Shown one piece after another: positions 24,246 through 32,472 of a stretch of 41,391 bases of DNA. The position numbers and the translations under genes are program-made. This DNA is from Planctomycetota bacterium. Its GTDB lineage: Bacteria > Planctomycetota > Planctomycetia > Pirellulales > UBA7805. The notes below the pieces were generated by a model. It made no database searches. It was not told the origin of the DNA and saw nothing but the letters and a program-made list of their open reading frames with translations. The stretch spans positions 1-41,391 of the forward strand of contig JAIOPX010000173.1 in assembly GCA_021413705.1 (NCBI GenBank), read 5' to 3'. Positions within the stretch are counted from its first letter, which is position 1, and the number at the start of each line of letters is the position of its first letter.

Positions 24246-26312
24246 CTAGGCGACACGCAGTGCCACCAAAATAACGTCGATCACTTTGATGCCAATAAAC
24301 GGTACGATTAGCCCTCCCAAGCCATAGATCAACAGATTGTCCCGTAATAGTCGCGCCGCCCCGACGGCGCGATACTTTACGCCGCGCAGCGCCAAGGGAA
24401 TCAGCAACACGATGATCAACGCATTGAAAATAACGGCCGAGAGAATGGCCGTGCCCGTGTTGAGCCGCATTACGTTGAGTGTTTCAAGCACCGGATAGGT
24501 GCTGGCAAACGCCGCCGGAATGATGGCGAAGTACTTGGCCACGTCGTTGGCCAGGCTGAATGTGGTCAGCGAGCCTCGCGTAATCAGCAGCTGCTTGCCG
24601 ATTTCCACAATCTCGATCAGCTTGGTCGGGTTGGAATCGAGATCGACCATGTTGCCGGCCTCCTTGGCGGCCTGCGTGCCGGAGTTCATGGCCACCGCCA
24701 CATCGGCCTGGGCCAAGGCCGGCGAGTCGTTCGTCCCGTCACCTGTCATGGCGACTAATCGCCCACCTGCCTGATAGTCGCGAATCATCTTGAGTTTTGC
24801 CTCCGGCGTCGCCTGGGCAAGAAAATCATCGACTCCAGCCTCGGCGGCGATGGCGGCGGCCGTCAGCGGGTTGTCCCCCGTGATCATCACGGTCTTGATG
24901 CCCATTCGCCGCAATTCGATAAACCGCTCCTTGATTCCTCCTTTGACGATGTCCTTGAGATAGATGACGCCCAGGGCTTCCGGGCCATCAGCGACGACCA
25001 GCGGCGTGCCGCCCCTTTTGGCGACGTCATCGATCGTGTTTTGCACTTCCGCCGGGATCTGACCTCCTTGCGAACGAATGAAGGCGACAATCGCATCGCC
25101 GGCTCCCTTGCGGATCTCGCGGCCATCCATGGAGACGCCGCTGATTCGCGTTTGGGCGGTAAAGGGGATGAACGTGGCATTGAGTTCATGGACGTTGCGA
25201 GCCCGCAGCCCATACTTTTGTTTAGCCAGGACAACAATGCTGCGCCCTTCCGGCGTTTCGTCGGCTAAGGATGCCAGTTGCGCGGTGTCGGCCAACGTCG
25301 TGATGGAGATGCCCGGAGCGGGGATCAATTCCACGGCCTGCCGATTGCCAAGCGTGATGGTGCCTGTTTTATCCAGCAGCAGCACATCCACATCACCAGC
25401 GGCCTCGACCGCCCGCCCGGAGGTTGCAATGACATTGGCCTGGATCATCCGGTCCATGCCGGCAATGCCGATGGCGGACAACAAACCGCCAATCGTAGTC
25501 GGAATAAGGCAGACCAACAGCGCGACCAGGACCGTGATGGATATCGCGTGCCCCTGCCCTGCCGCGCGGACGCTATAGGCCGAAAATGGCAAGAGTGTCA
25601 CGCACACGACGAGAAAGATGATCGTCATCGCAGCCAAGAGAATGTTCAGCGCAATCTCGTTTGGAGTCTTCTGACGCTTTGCCCCTTCGATCAGCGAAAT
25701 CATGCGGTCCAAAAAAGTTTCGCCAGGGTTGGCCGTGACACGCACTACCAGCCAATCGGAAAGCACGCGGGTGCCACCGGTCACGCTGCTGCGGTCGCCT
25801 CCGCTTTCGCGGATCACCGGCGCGCTCTCCCCGGTAATTGCGCTCTCGTCCACCGACGCAACTCCCTCGATAACTTCCCCGTCGGCAGGTATGACATCGC
25901 CCGCCTCGACGAGCACGACGTCTCCCTTGCGCAGGCTGGATGCCGGGGCGTCTTGAGTGGCGGCGCCATAGCGCGGCTCGCGCAGTTTCTTTGCGGCCAC
26001 GTCGCGCCGTGTTTGGCGGAGCGCATCGGCCTGGGCCTTTCCACGGCCTTCGGCCATGGCTTCGGCGAAGTTGGCAAACAGCACCGTGAACCACAGCCAC
26101 GCGGAGATGGCAAAAATGAAGCCAGCGGACTCCGTTCCAGGCACTAGCAACGCATGAATCGCCAGTGCGCTGGTCAGTAGACTTCCCACGAATACCGTAA
26201 ACATGACGGGATTGCGAGCCTGGAAACGTGGGTCGAGCTTTTTGAGCGATTCGATCATCGCTTGTCGAAGGATTGGCAAGTCGAACAGAGGTCGTGCTTT
26301 ATGTGTAGTCAT
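24246..26312 (-). CDS. kdpB: KdpB, potassium-transporting P-type ATPase
   Basis: This is a 688-residue P-type ATPase of usual family length that drives K+ uptake. The catalytic aspartate D314 is in DKTGTIT. TGES is at 160-163 in the actuator domain; its serine is the known inhibitory site in the E. coli protein. The nucleotide and hinge motifs [28 protein letters not shown] and [23 protein letters not shown] are all intact. Seven or so membrane helices are present. The start at 26312 is preceded by GAGGAA. It sits 24 bases after kdpA and nine bases before kdpC. Confidence 0.98.
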   Translation of the reverse strand: MTTHKARPLFDLPILRQAMIESLKKLDPRFQARNPVMFTVFVGSLLTSALAIHALLVPGTESAGFIFAISAWLWFTVLFANFAEAMAEGRGKAQADALRQTRRDVAAKKLREPRYGAATQDAPASSLRKGDVVLVEAGDVIPADGEVIEGVASVDESAITGESAPVIRESGGDRSSVTGGTRVLSDWLVVRVTANPGETFLDRMISLIEGAKRQKTPNEIALNILLAAMTIIFLVVCVTLLPFSAYSVRAAGQGHAISITVLVALLVCLIPTTIGGLLSAIGIAGMDRMIQANVIATSGRAVEAAGDVDVLLLDKTGTITLGNRQAVELIPAPGISITTLADTAQLASLADETPEGRSIVVLAKQKYGLRARNVHELNATFIPFTAQTRISGVSMDGREIRKGAGDAIVAFIRSQGGQIPAEVQNTIDDVAKRGGTPLVVADGPEALGVIYLKDIVKGGIKERFIELRRMGIKTVMITGDNPLTAAAIAAEAGVDDFLAQATPEAKLKMIRDYQAGGRLVAMTGDGTNDSPALAQADVAVAMNSGTQAAKEAGNMVDLDSNPTKLIEIVEIGKQLLITRGSLTTFSLANDVAKYFAIIPAAFASTYPVLETLNVMRLNTGTAILSAVIFNALIIVLLIPLALRGVKYRAVGAARLLRDNLLIYGLGGLIVPFIGIKVIDVILVALRVA

Positions 26313-26336
26313 GACGGATTCCTCGACTCTTGATAC

Positions 26337-28112
26337 TCAGCGGGCAACCATTTGCAATTGCTCGACGATGGGCCCCAGGGCCAAACTCGGAACGAAACTT
26401 AGTGCGCCCACGAGCAGCACGGTCGCCACCAAGAACACTACGAACAGGGGCGAATGGGTGGGCAATGTACCGCTCCCTGGAGGCGAGTATTTCTTGCGGG
26501 CCAGCGAACCAGCCACCGCCAGCGTAGGGATGATGAGCCAGTAGCGGGCGATCAGCATCGCCAGCCCCAATGCGGTGTCATAGAACGGCTCGTTGGCCGT
26601 CAGCCCGGCAAAGGCGCTGCCGTTGTTGTTGCCAGCCGAGGAAAATGCGTAGAGGACTTCGGAGAAGCCATGCGAGCCGGGATTGTTCAACTGCGTTTTA
26701 ACTTCGCCGCTATCGGACTTGTAACTCAATCCTGGGCCGACCACTGCCACGGCGGTGCCAATCAATACCACCAGCGGCGGGATCAGAATGATCAGCGAGG
26801 CCATCTTCATCTCAAAGGCTTCGACCTTCTTGCCCAGGTATTCGGGTGTACGTCCCACCATGAGTCCGGCGATGAAGACAGCCACGATGGCGAACATCAA
26901 CATGCCGTAGAGTCCACTGCCAACGCCTCCGAAAACCACTTCGCCCAGTTGAATGAGCCAGAGTGGAAGTAGACCCCCCAAGGGCGTAAATGAATCGTGC
27001 ATCGCGTTGACACTGCCATTGGAGGCGGCAGTCGTGGCACACGCCCAGAGCGCGGAATTGACGATGCCGAAACGGGTTTCTTTGCCTTCCATGTTGCCGC
27101 CCGGTTGCCCGGCCGTGGCTTCTTGATCTGCCCCGAGGCGGCTGAGCGCCGGATTGCCTGCCTGCTCGGCCGCAATCGTGCCCATCGTCACGGGTACAAA
27201 GATCAGCGTCATGGCCGCCAGGACTGCCCAACCTTGGCGGCGATCTCCGACGAGAACGCCAAACGTGTAACACAATGCCGCGGGAATCAGCAGGATCGAC
27301 AGAAGTTCCAGAAAGTTCGACAGTGGCGTCGGATTCTCAAACGGATGAGCCGAGTTGACGTTGAAAAATCCACCACCATTGGTTCCCAGTTGCTTGATGG
27401 CGATTTGCGATGCGGCCGGCCCCAGGGGCAGCGTCTGTTGCGTGACAGGCTTGCCATCGGCGTCCTTCAACGCCTGGAGCAGCGAGACTTGTTGATAGGG
27501 ACGGAAAGACTGCACCACTCCCTGGGATACGAGGGCGAAACCGAGAACGAGCGACAACGGCAGCAGGATATAGAGCGTCGAACGGACCAGATCGACCCAA
27601 AAATTGCCGATCGTGTCGGCGGAGCGGCGCGCCAGTCCCCGCACCAGGGCGATGAGAACCGCCATGCCGGTCGCGGCCGATAGGAAATTCTGGACGCCAA
27701 GCGCCACCATCTGGGAAAAGTTGCTGAGCGTCGCCTCGCCGCCGTAGCTCTGCCAGTTCGTATTGGTCGCAAAACTGACCGCCGTATTGAAGGCCAGGTG
27801 AGGGCTGAGAGCCGGAAACGATTGAGGGTTCAGCGGCAATCGATCTTGCATTCGCAGCACAACATAGACGAACAGCAGCCCGATGGAGTTTAATAGCAAC
27901 ACCGCGAAGGCATATGCTTTCCAGGTCATCTCTTGTTGGGGATTTACCCCTGCGAGTCGATAGAATCCACGCTCGAACCATCCAAGGAATCTATTGAGTC
28001 CGCAAGGCTCTCCGTTATAAACGCGGGCCATGTAGGTACCTAGCGGCTTGACCAAGGCCAGCAGTACAAGCAAATATAGGCTCAACTGAATCCACGCATT
28101 GGCGGTGTTCAT
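26337..28112 (-). CDS. kdpA: KdpA, potassium channel-like subunit
   Basis: This is a 591-residue membrane protein with ten or so helices that binds and conducts K+ for the Kdp pump. It has the four pore-type repeats of the family, for instance FNTAVSFATNTNWQSYGGE, QLGTNGGGFFNVNSAHPFEN, CATTAASNGSVNAM and YAFSSAGNNNGSAFAGL. The ATG at 28112 is preferred over a GTG three codons earlier because it has GGAG eight bases upstream and overlaps the kdpF stop in an ATGA. kdpB follows after 24 bases. Confidence 0.97.
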   Translation of the reverse strand: MNTANAWIQLSLYLLVLLALVKPLGTYMARVYNGEPCGLNRFLGWFERGFYRLAGVNPQQEMTWKAYAFAVLLLNSIGLLFVYVVLRMQDRLPLNPQSFPALSPHLAFNTAVSFATNTNWQSYGGEATLSNFSQMVALGVQNFLSAATGMAVLIALVRGLARRSADTIGNFWVDLVRSTLYILLPLSLVLGFALVSQGVVQSFRPYQQVSLLQALKDADGKPVTQQTLPLGPAASQIAIKQLGTNGGGFFNVNSAHPFENPTPLSNFLELLSILLIPAALCYTFGVLVGDRRQGWAVLAAMTLIFVPVTMGTIAAEQAGNPALSRLGADQEATAGQPGGNMEGKETRFGIVNSALWACATTAASNGSVNAMHDSFTPLGGLLPLWLIQLGEVVFGGVGSGLYGMLMFAIVAVFIAGLMVGRTPEYLGKKVEAFEMKMASLIILIPPLVVLIGTAVAVVGPGLSYKSDSGEVKTQLNNPGSHGFSEVLYAFSSAGNNNGSAFAGLTANEPFYDTALGLAMLIARYWLIIPTLAVAGSLARKKYSPPGSGTLPTHSPLFVVFLVATVLLVGALSFVPSLALGPIVEQLQMVAR

Positions 28113-28207
28113 GAGAACCACTCCGGCTTCAACAAGGCTACGGTCAGATAGGCAAATAACCCTGCTGCGATGAGCAAGGCAACGATTTCAGGGATGCCGC
28201 TGGTCAC
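28109..28207 (-). CDS. kdpF: KdpF, small membrane subunit
   Basis: This 32-residue peptide was found by reading the leader directly. It starts at a GTG with GGGGAGG seven bases upstream. It consists of a short polar start and one membrane helix (VALLIAAGLFAYLTVALLKP) and ends in EWFS, the typical KdpF layout of a helix followed by L-x-x-P-E-x-F. KdpF binds and stabilises the KdpABC complex. Its GTG overlaps the TGA of the upstream small peptide, and its TGA overlaps the kdpA ATG, so the three are translationally chained. Confidence 0.9.
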   Translation of the reverse strand: MTSGIPEIVALLIAAGLFAYLTVALLKPEWFS

Positions 28208-28302
28208 TTTCCACCTCCCCAGAGCCACCCGCAGAGACTCATAAGACCCAGCGAGGCGACTCCGAAACAAGCCAGCACGATCAGAAAGAACATGTCGTTC
28301 AT
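28204..28302 (-). CDS. Kdp-linked 32-residue membrane peptide
   Basis: A second tiny gene comes before kdpF. Its ATG at 28302 has a strong ribosome site (GGAGG about seven bases upstream). The peptide begins MNDMFFLIVLACFGVASLGL, a single membrane helix, and ends in a Trp/Gly-rich tail. Its TGA overlaps the kdpF start in a GTGA. Small unnamed peptides beginning MND or similar with one helix are, as I recall, often found before kdpF in other bacteria, but many of those end in a charged CDRL-like motif that is missing here. A role as an extra Kdp subunit or as a leader that sets operon translation is inferred. Confidence 0.7.
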   Translation of the reverse strand: MNDMFFLIVLACFGVASLGLMSLCGWLWGGGK

Positions 28303-28364
28303 GGTTGAACCTCCGTGGTTTTCGTCACCAACTGAATGCTAGCCGAGATCGACATCAAAGAGGG

Positions 28365-28392
28365 GTTAAGATAGGTTGGCGGCGCGTTAAGA
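28365..28392 (-). promoter_or_regulatory. Tandem GTTAAGA boxes, candidate KdpE operator
   Basis: GTTAAGA occurs at 28365-28371 and again at 28386-28392, exactly 21 bases apart, or two helical turns. On the strand of the kdp operon they read TCTTAAC. ATCAAA also occurs on both sides of the pair. The boxes lie 63-90 bases upstream of the first kdp-linked start and just before the divergent FG-GAP gene. Tandem spaced half-sites are typical of OmpR-family regulators such as KdpE. No good -35/-10 pair could be assigned. Confidence 0.5.
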
Positions 28393-28418
28393 AAGTATCA
28401 AAATTGTGAAGGTGACTC

Positions 28419-29657
28419 ATGAATCGCCGAATTAAATGGGCTCGCACTCTCTTGACGCTATCCGTCATCTGCTCGCTTGCCGCGATATCTTCTGCACAAG
28501 AACCTGCGGAGAATGTCCGCTGGCGCAAAGTGACCATCAACGACCAGTCGCAGTTTGAAGCCTGCGGAGTGGCGGATTTCAACGGCGATGGGAAGCGGGA
28601 CATCTTCTGTGGCGACTCGTGGTATGAAGCCCCCGCCTGGACGCGGCACAAGGTTCGCGATGTTCCCCCCAGCGCCAATCCACATTACTACGAAGACTTC
28701 GCCGATTGCCCATTGGATTGCAATGGCGACGGCCGGCCCGACATCGTCACCTGCAATTACTTCGGCCGCCGCGTAGGCTGGGTGGAGAATCCCGGCGGCG
28801 ATGCCACCGCGCCGTGGAAAGAACACTTGATCGAAACACCCGGCAGTAGCGAGACGGGTGAGCTAATCGATCTCAACAACGATGGCCGCCTCGATTTTCT
28901 TCCCAATGTTGGGAATACAGTCGTGTGGTATGAACTGGTCGAGCAGAAGCCCAAGGTAGTTTGGAAAAAACATGTGCTAGGGCCGGAAGGGGCTGGTCAC
29001 GGAATCGGCGTGGGGGATATCAATTCCGACGGGAGGCTCGACGTCATTACGCCGAAGGGCTGGTATCAACAGCCCCTGAAAGCTGATACCGAGCGCTGGG
29101 TATTTCACAAAGAGTTTGATTTGGGAGCGGCCAGCATATTTATTCTCGGCCGTGATATCGACGGAGACGGCAAGACCGACATCGTGTGGGGCATGGGGCA
29201 CAACTACGGACTGTATTGGCTGAAGCAATCGACCGACGCCAAGGGCCAACGCATTTGGACCAAACACGATATCGACACCAGTTTCTCTCAAGTCCACACG
29301 TTGCTCTGGGCCGACCTGGAAGGGACCGGGACTCCGCAACTCGTGACCGGCAAGCGCATCTACGCGCACGAGACTGAGCCGGGAGCGACCGATAAGCCAT
29401 GTATCTACTACTTTAAGTTCGATCGCACGGCTAAAGCAGGCCAAGGAACGTGGACACGGCACACGATCTACGAAGGAGAGCCGGCGATGAATGCACCTGC
29501 CAAAGCCCAGGATCGTTGGGCTTTGAAAGATTTTCCGCGAGGCTCGGCCGGCACGGGGCTACAGATGCCGGCGATTGATATCGACGGAGATGGGGATGTG
29601 GATTTGATCTGCCCAGGCAAATCGGGGCTGTATCTGTTTGAGAACTTGCGTAAGTGA
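28419..29657 (+). CDS. Secreted FG-GAP/VCBS-repeat protein
   Basis: This is a 412-residue exported protein. The ATG at 28419 follows GAAGGTG. A signal peptide is seen (RTLLTLSVICSLAAISSAQE). The mature protein has repeated calcium-binding FG-GAP/VCBS loops, for example VADFNGDGKRDIFCGD, DCNGDGRPDIVTCNY, DLNNDGRLDFLPNV, DINSDGRLDVITPKGW, DIDGDGKTDIVWGM and DIDGDGDVDLICPG. These build a beta-propeller like the integrin alpha head. No catalytic motif is visible. It is divergent from the kdp operon and has no obvious functional tie to it. Confidence 0.88.
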   Translation: MNRRIKWARTLLTLSVICSLAAISSAQEPAENVRWRKVTINDQSQFEACGVADFNGDGKRDIFCGDSWYEAPAWTRHKVRDVPPSANPHYYEDFADCPLDCNGDGRPDIVTCNYFGRRVGWVENPGGDATAPWKEHLIETPGSSETGELIDLNNDGRLDFLPNVGNTVVWYELVEQKPKVVWKKHVLGPEGAGHGIGVGDINSDGRLDVITPKGWYQQPLKADTERWVFHKEFDLGAASIFILGRDIDGDGKTDIVWGMGHNYGLYWLKQSTDAKGQRIWTKHDIDTSFSQVHTLLWADLEGTGTPQLVTGKRIYAHETEPGATDKPCIYYFKFDRTAKAGQGTWTRHTIYEGEPAMNAPAKAQDRWALKDFPRGSAGTGLQMPAIDIDGDGDVDLICPGKSGLYLFENLRK

Positions 29658-29673
29658 AATGGGTTGGGCTTCC

Positions 29674-29733
29674 TGTTGGAATCCAGGCTTTAGCTTGCTT
29701 ATCGATAAGCAGCCTGGAACCTGGGCACCAACA
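29674..29733. terminator. Nested palindrome between converging genes, possible bidirectional terminator
   Basis: The 86-base gap between two converging genes holds a nested structure. TGTTGG (29674-29679) pairs with CCAACA (29728-29733), CCAGGCT (29683-29689) with AGCCTGG (29711-29717), and the centre GCTTATCGATAAGC (29697-29710) is a perfect 14-base palindrome. The position fits termination in both directions, but there is no T run, so it may instead be a repeat-family element. Confidence 0.5.
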
Positions 29734-29743
29734 GTAGGCAAAA

Positions 29744-31282
29744 TCATCGCGCGGAGCGTGATGGATACTTTCTGGCTAGCAATACCAAGCCGAACATTCC
29801 TGCGGCTGCCAGCCAGATTGTCGCTGGCTCCGGCACGGCCAATTCCTGAGCCTCCAGCACGGCCTGATAAGCGTTGATGATGCCGTAGCCTTCTAGGTAA
29901 AAGGCCGTGTCGGGATTGTTGGCCCGGCTGGCAGTGCTAAACAGGATTTGGCGTATCTGAGGCACAGTCAGGTTGGGGTTTGCATCGAGCATCAGCGCTA
30001 TCGTAGAGGCCACCAGCGGAGTAGAGAGGGAGGTGCCATCGACGTTGGTATAGCCGGAGATCGAGCCTGGGCTGACGGTGGCTGTCCCCACTCCTTGTGC
30101 CAGCACTTCGGGCTTCAACCGTCCGTCGGCAGTCGGGCCGCTGGAACTGAATCCGGCCAGCACTCCGGCTGAATTGACAGCCCCGACCGTAATCACCAGT
30201 TCCGCATCGGCCGGTGCGATCAAGCTGGAGGTGGTTGGATTTCCGTCGTGTCCTTGATTCCCCGCAGCGTTGACGATCGGCAAGCCGGCGAGTGTTGCCG
30301 TGTGTGCGGCGACTGATGTAACAGCAATGTGCCCGTTGAGCTGCGTTTGCGTGTACCAGTCGATGTAGCCGAGCGAGCTGGTGACCACATCGGCTCCGTT
30401 GGCCTCCAGCCATTGCAGTCCGGCGACCCAATAGGTTTCCTCAATCTGAGTTTCCGTCGGGACCACTTCGGTTTTGGCCAGCAGAAATGAAGATCCATAG
30501 GCAGCTCCCACCAACGTATTCGGTTTGTAGGCGCCCATGACTCCCAAAATATAAGTGCCATGATTGATCTGTGAACCCGAGGGTACTCCATCGGCCGTGT
30601 TGCCGTCATTGTTGATGAAGTCATACTCCCCCGCGACCTGAAGGACATGCCCCGGCTGATTGAACGCTTCGTGATTGCGTATGAAGCCGGTGTCCAGCAC
30701 TCCGATGGTGACGCCGGCCCCGGTAATGCCAAGATTGTGAACGGCTTGAATCCCGATTTGTGCGGACTGCGCCTCGGCGTTGCCATAGAAGGTTTGACCT
30801 GCCGAAGGGGCGGCAGTGGCCGGGGCGGCGTTGGTAATGCTCGGGATGCCAAAACGGGCCACTGGTTGCACATGATCAACGAAGGGAAGTGCCGCGATGG
30901 CAGCGAGTTGTGAAGCGTCGGTCTTGATACTTACGGCATTGAGCCAGGAACTGGCGTAGTTGATCGAAGCCCCGCTCTGTTGCACGGAGGTGAGGTAAGT
31001 GTTAGCAACGGGAAGATCGGAATAGCCGAAAACTTCTGCCGTGGAACCGCGCATCTCACGTCGTTCGATGGCCGCAGGACTGTAACCCGCTCGTACAGCG
31101 GCGATGCCCTGCTGATACTCCGCGTCGTTCTGAATGGCCTTGTCGCGGAAGAAGACCCAATACGAGTCGCGGGACAGGGTGTTCGGAGATAGTTCGGTTG
31201 CCCATGCGGGCGAACAGGCACTGAGGATGACAAATAACCCCAGCGCAAGCTGAGGAAGGAGAGAGACAGTTCGGTGCGTCAT
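29744..31282 (-). CDS. Subtilisin-like (S8) serine protease with PEP-CTERM tail
   Basis: This is a 512-residue exported protease. It has a signal peptide (LPQLALGLFVILSACSPAWA) and an inhibitor-like propeptide to about 150. The S8 domain has D197 in GVLDTG, H241 in INHGTYILG, oxyanion N342 in NAAGNQG, and nucleophile S418 in DGTSLSTPL, so the triad is complete. A C-terminal PEP-CTERM signal (VPEPATIWLAAAGMFGLVLL, then ARKYPSRSAR) anchors or sorts it. It is the second PEP-CTERM gene in the window. It may act on other surface proteins. It is divergent from the YhaM-like gene, separated by 182 bases. Confidence 0.93.
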   Translation of the reverse strand: MTHRTVSLLPQLALGLFVILSACSPAWATELSPNTLSRDSYWVFFRDKAIQNDAEYQQGIAAVRAGYSPAAIERREMRGSTAEVFGYSDLPVANTYLTSVQQSGASINYASSWLNAVSIKTDASQLAAIAALPFVDHVQPVARFGIPSITNAAPATAAPSAGQTFYGNAEAQSAQIGIQAVHNLGITGAGVTIGVLDTGFIRNHEAFNQPGHVLQVAGEYDFINNDGNTADGVPSGSQINHGTYILGVMGAYKPNTLVGAAYGSSFLLAKTEVVPTETQIEETYWVAGLQWLEANGADVVTSSLGYIDWYTQTQLNGHIAVTSVAAHTATLAGLPIVNAAGNQGHDGNPTTSSLIAPADAELVITVGAVNSAGVLAGFSSSGPTADGRLKPEVLAQGVGTATVSPGSISGYTNVDGTSLSTPLVASTIALMLDANPNLTVPQIRQILFSTASRANNPDTAFYLEGYGIINAYQAVLEAQELAVPEPATIWLAAAGMFGLVLLARKYPSRSAR

Positions 31283-31361
31283 TAGCCACTCACAAATTGG
31301 ATTCTAGAAACCGAAGCCCCATTCCCACCCATGACGCTATCCGCATCTGCGGCGAGTGTCA

Positions 31362-31413
31362 ACAATTGGGCAATCATCTCTGGAAGGTACACGGGGGAGT
31401 ACCTACAATTGGG
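31362..31413. promoter_or_regulatory. Palindrome between direct repeats in a divergent promoter region
   Basis: AGGTAC (31385-31390) and GTACCT (31399-31404) form a dyad with an eight-base centre. It sits between two direct copies of ACAATTGGG (31362-31370 and 31405-31413). The region separates the S8 protease from the YhaM-like gene, so a regulator could act on either. It also resembles the outer GTAGGT of the palindromic repeat family but lacks the TGCCG loop. Confidence 0.35.
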
Positions 31414-31464
31414 GGATTCGGGTTTCGATTCCTTCCCATATTCCTTGGAAATTGAGGCACTTTG

Positions 31465-32472
31465 ATGGCGACACGTTCCACTACCCCGATCGTACGCCTT
31501 TGCGAAATGACGGACGGCGACGAGGGAGACACGTTCGTTCTTCTGACGAGCAAGGAAGAGTTGTCCACCCGAGACGGCAAGCCTTATTTCAAAGTTGGCT
31601 TCCGCGACTCGGGGCGCGAGGTGTCGTTCCCGATCTGGCAGGATTCTCCCCATGCCGAGGCCTGCCGCCGCGATTGGACGCCAGGGCAATTCTACAAGGT
31701 CCGGGCGCTCTATCGGGAAACGACTTATGGCCCGCAGTTGGACCTGCGCAAGATCCGCGAAGTGGTGGATGCCGACGCAGCCGACGGTTTCGACCCGCTG
31801 ATGTGCCTGCCGCAGTCGCGGTTTTCGTCTGAAGCGATGTTCGCCGAGTTGCTCTCGATTGTCGAAAAGCAAATTGGCGACAAGGCGGTTCGCGATTTAG
31901 TGCGCGATATTCTGCTGGCCAACCAAGAGCCGTTTTGCCGCTTTCCGGCGGCACGGCGCAATCATCACGCCTTTGCCGGCGGACTGCTGGAACACACTCT
32001 GAGCGTGACGCGGAGTAGCGTGTATTTGGCGGACAAGTACGCCGAGTATTACCCTGACATGCGACCGCCGCTGGAGAAAGGATTGGCCGTGGCCGGCGCG
32101 GTGCTGCACGACATTGGCAAGCTCCGTGAATACGATGTCAGCCCGCAAGGCGCGGAGTACTCAGCGGCCGGCCATCTCATCGGACACATTCTGCAAGGCC
32201 GCGACATCCTGCGAGAAGCCGCCGCCGGCCGCGACATTAACCCAGAGAAACTGCTCCGGCTGGAACACATCATTGTCGCCCACCAGCGGCTGCCGGAATG
32301 GGGCTCGCCGAAGCCACCGATGACTGCCGAGGCATTGATCGTTCACCACGCTGACGACCTGGACGCCAAGCTGAATATGTTTGCCACGGCGCTGGCTACG
32401 GACGGCAACACTGGGCCAGTCACGTCGAACAAGAATCCACTACGGCAGAATGTGTTTCGGGGGTTGGAGTAA
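31465..32472 (+). CDS. YhaM-like 3'-5' exoribonuclease (OB fold plus HD domain)
   Basis: This is a 335-residue protein. The N-terminal half is an OB-like nucleic-acid-binding domain (FVLLTSKEELSTRDGKPYFK, then PIWQDSP and FYKVRALYRETTYGPQLDL). The C-terminal half is an HD metal-dependent phosphohydrolase domain, with histidines in NHHAFAGGLLEHTLSV, the HD pair in VAGAVLHDIGKLREY, and HIIVAHQRLPEWG and HHADDLDAKLN. This matches the CBF1/YhaM group that degrades RNA from the 3' end. The ATG at 31465 follows GAGG at eight bases and is preferred over the TTG before it. Its last 53 bases overlap the 3' end of murA on the other strand. Confidence 0.88.
   Translation: MATRSTTPIVRLCEMTDGDEGDTFVLLTSKEELSTRDGKPYFKVGFRDSGREVSFPIWQDSPHAEACRRDWTPGQFYKVRALYRETTYGPQLDLRKIREVVDADAADGFDPLMCLPQSRFSSEAMFAELLSIVEKQIGDKAVRDLVRDILLANQEPFCRFPAARRNHHAFAGGLLEHTLSVTRSSVYLADKYAEYYPDMRPPLEKGLAVAGAVLHDIGKLREYDVSPQGAEYSAAGHLIGHILQGRDILREAAAGRDINPEKLLRLEHIIVAHQRLPEWGSPKPPMTAEALIVHHADDLDAKLNMFATALATDGNTGPVTSNKNPLRQNVFRGLE

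Noticed and set aside
25278-26147. A 289-codon open frame on the plus strand
   Set aside because: Antisense to kdpB, which is certain; the product is His/Arg/Gln-rich and has no domain.
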